From Leishmania donovani (lineage: Eukaryota > Euglenozoa > Kinetoplastea > Trypanosomatida > Trypanosomatidae), in NCBI RefSeq assembly GCF_000227135.1, contig NC_018255.1:382649-446648 (forward strand): a stretch of DNA of 64,000 nt, written 5' to 3'. The position numbers were made by a program, and so were the translations under genes. Positions 63,304 to 64,000 of this stretch are shown here, piece after piece; within the stretch, counting starts at the first letter, position 1, and every line of letters begins with the position of its first letter. Under the pieces are notes generated by a model that saw nothing but the letters and a program-made list of their open reading frames with translations, did no database searches and was not told the origin of the DNA.

Positions 63304-63612
63304 ATGGCTGGATGTACCGCAGCCGGCGCGGAAGGCGCGCTTCCTCCCTTCGCCACACAGAAAAATGGGGCACATCTTCTTCAAGCACCAGACGGCGCCG
63401 GTAGCGCAATGCTGGCATGCGCGGGCTGCAGAAAAGTGTTCCGCGCTGTTGCCGACAGCACGGACGCTGCCGAGCGCACCGCGTGCGAAACCGCTTTGCG
63501 TGTCGGGACGTTTTTTGTGCGAGGGAGGCTCTCTTCTCCGCCAGTTTGGAGGTGGCTCGATGGCGACATGGACGACAGCGGCGGCTGTGTCGCTCCCGGT
63601 ACGCCTGGTTGA
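63304..63612 (+). CDS. Possible small hypothetical protein
   Basis: A 102-codon frame starts with ATG soon after an A run and a good stop ends it. The product has a CxxC pair in MLACAGCRKVFRAV and ends with Trp, Asp and Gly-rich sequence. The codon use is moderately GC-rich. No family was recognised and no convincing splice acceptor precedes it, so it may be chance or a remnant. Confidence 0.2.
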   Translation: MAGCTAAGAEGALPPFATQKNGAHLLQAPDGAGSAMLACAGCRKVFRAVADSTDAAERTACETALRVGTFFVRGRLSSPPVWRWLDGDMDDSGGCVAPGTPG

Positions 63613-64000
63613 CCGACTGTCATTGTGACCTGAGGAAAGTTGCAGCTCGTGGATGACCGTGTGCAGCGAGTGCACCGGCGCCGGCAACCGTGTGTGCATT
63701 CCTTCACCTCCCAGCTGACAATCGTACACCATATCATACCAGACCGTGAGTCCGAGAAGTTTTTTTTTTTTTGATGCACCACCAGGGCGTGTGCTGGTGG
63801 GAGAGGGCGGTGCGTTGCAGGAGATGGCCGCCCCGCGGTACACAAACTTGTGAGCTGGAGAAGCGAGACGGCCACCGCCGAAGCTCTACGGGCATGTGCG
63901 CGCACGGCTGTCGGTCTCTCTCTTTGATACCTTGGCGAGCCTCCTTCACGGCACTAGTGCGGTGGCCCCGCCCTTGTCCGCTTCGCTGACTCCACGCCTT
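63613..64000. other. Right end of the window
   Basis: There is a T run at 63760-63772 and otherwise mixed sequence without a supported gene. Confidence 0.4.

Overview
The window reads as a trypanosomatid nuclear chromosome segment, most likely from a Leishmania-type parasite (subfamily Leishmaniinae). The signs are intronless GC-rich genes, all on the + strand, separated by long pyrimidine-rich spacers full of (CA)n/(GT)n repeats. Short AG acceptors follow T/C tracts just before most start codons, as expected for trans-splicing of a polycistronic transcript. Amastin-family genes and a flagellar axoneme gene also fit. The species cannot be fixed from the sequence. From memory, ETF-alpha near amastin-like genes suggests a chromosome-28-like region, but this is weak.

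Layout. Positions 904-14032 hold three unrecognised proteins: a coiled-coil/proline-rich protein, a protein with a leucine-rich C-terminal part, and a disordered protein. Between the second and third lies a 6.3 kb accessory island (6505-12814) with direct repeats, two N gaps and broken reading frames. One repeat carries what looks like the tail of a tyrosine recombinase, which would fit a decayed mobile element such as TATE. Positions 16292-24867 hold a very large protein with three spaced ALY motifs and basic AT-hook-like tail patches. It is followed by a probable mitochondrial protein with two HMG-box-like segments.

Positions 27973-40985 hold an ATP-grasp ligase-like enzyme, a gluconokinase, a ubiquitin-like plus UBR-box (UBR7-like) protein and the axonemal WD-repeat protein CFAP52/WDR16. 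Positions 43817-49157 hold a four-helix amastin-like protein and an eight-helix protein that looks like two amastin-like units joined. Nearly 6 kb without a convincing gene follows. Positions 55127-60983 encode mitochondrial electron-transfer flavoprotein alpha subunit and an ACSF3/malonyl-CoA-synthetase-like enzyme, both linked to organic and fatty acid metabolism. The last 3 kb holds only small uncertain frames.

A 0.53 kb interspersed repeat of SIDER-like size occurs twice in opposite orientation, downstream of the gluconokinase (33873-34412) and downstream of the first amastin-like gene (45307-45835). The pair brackets a segment of about 11 kb with the UBR7-like, CFAP52 and amastin-like genes. 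Four runs of N (8125-8223, 9827-9925, 34036-34154, 57005-57103) are assembly gaps; three lie in or beside repeats. No tRNA, rRNA, CRISPR or other RNA gene was recognised.
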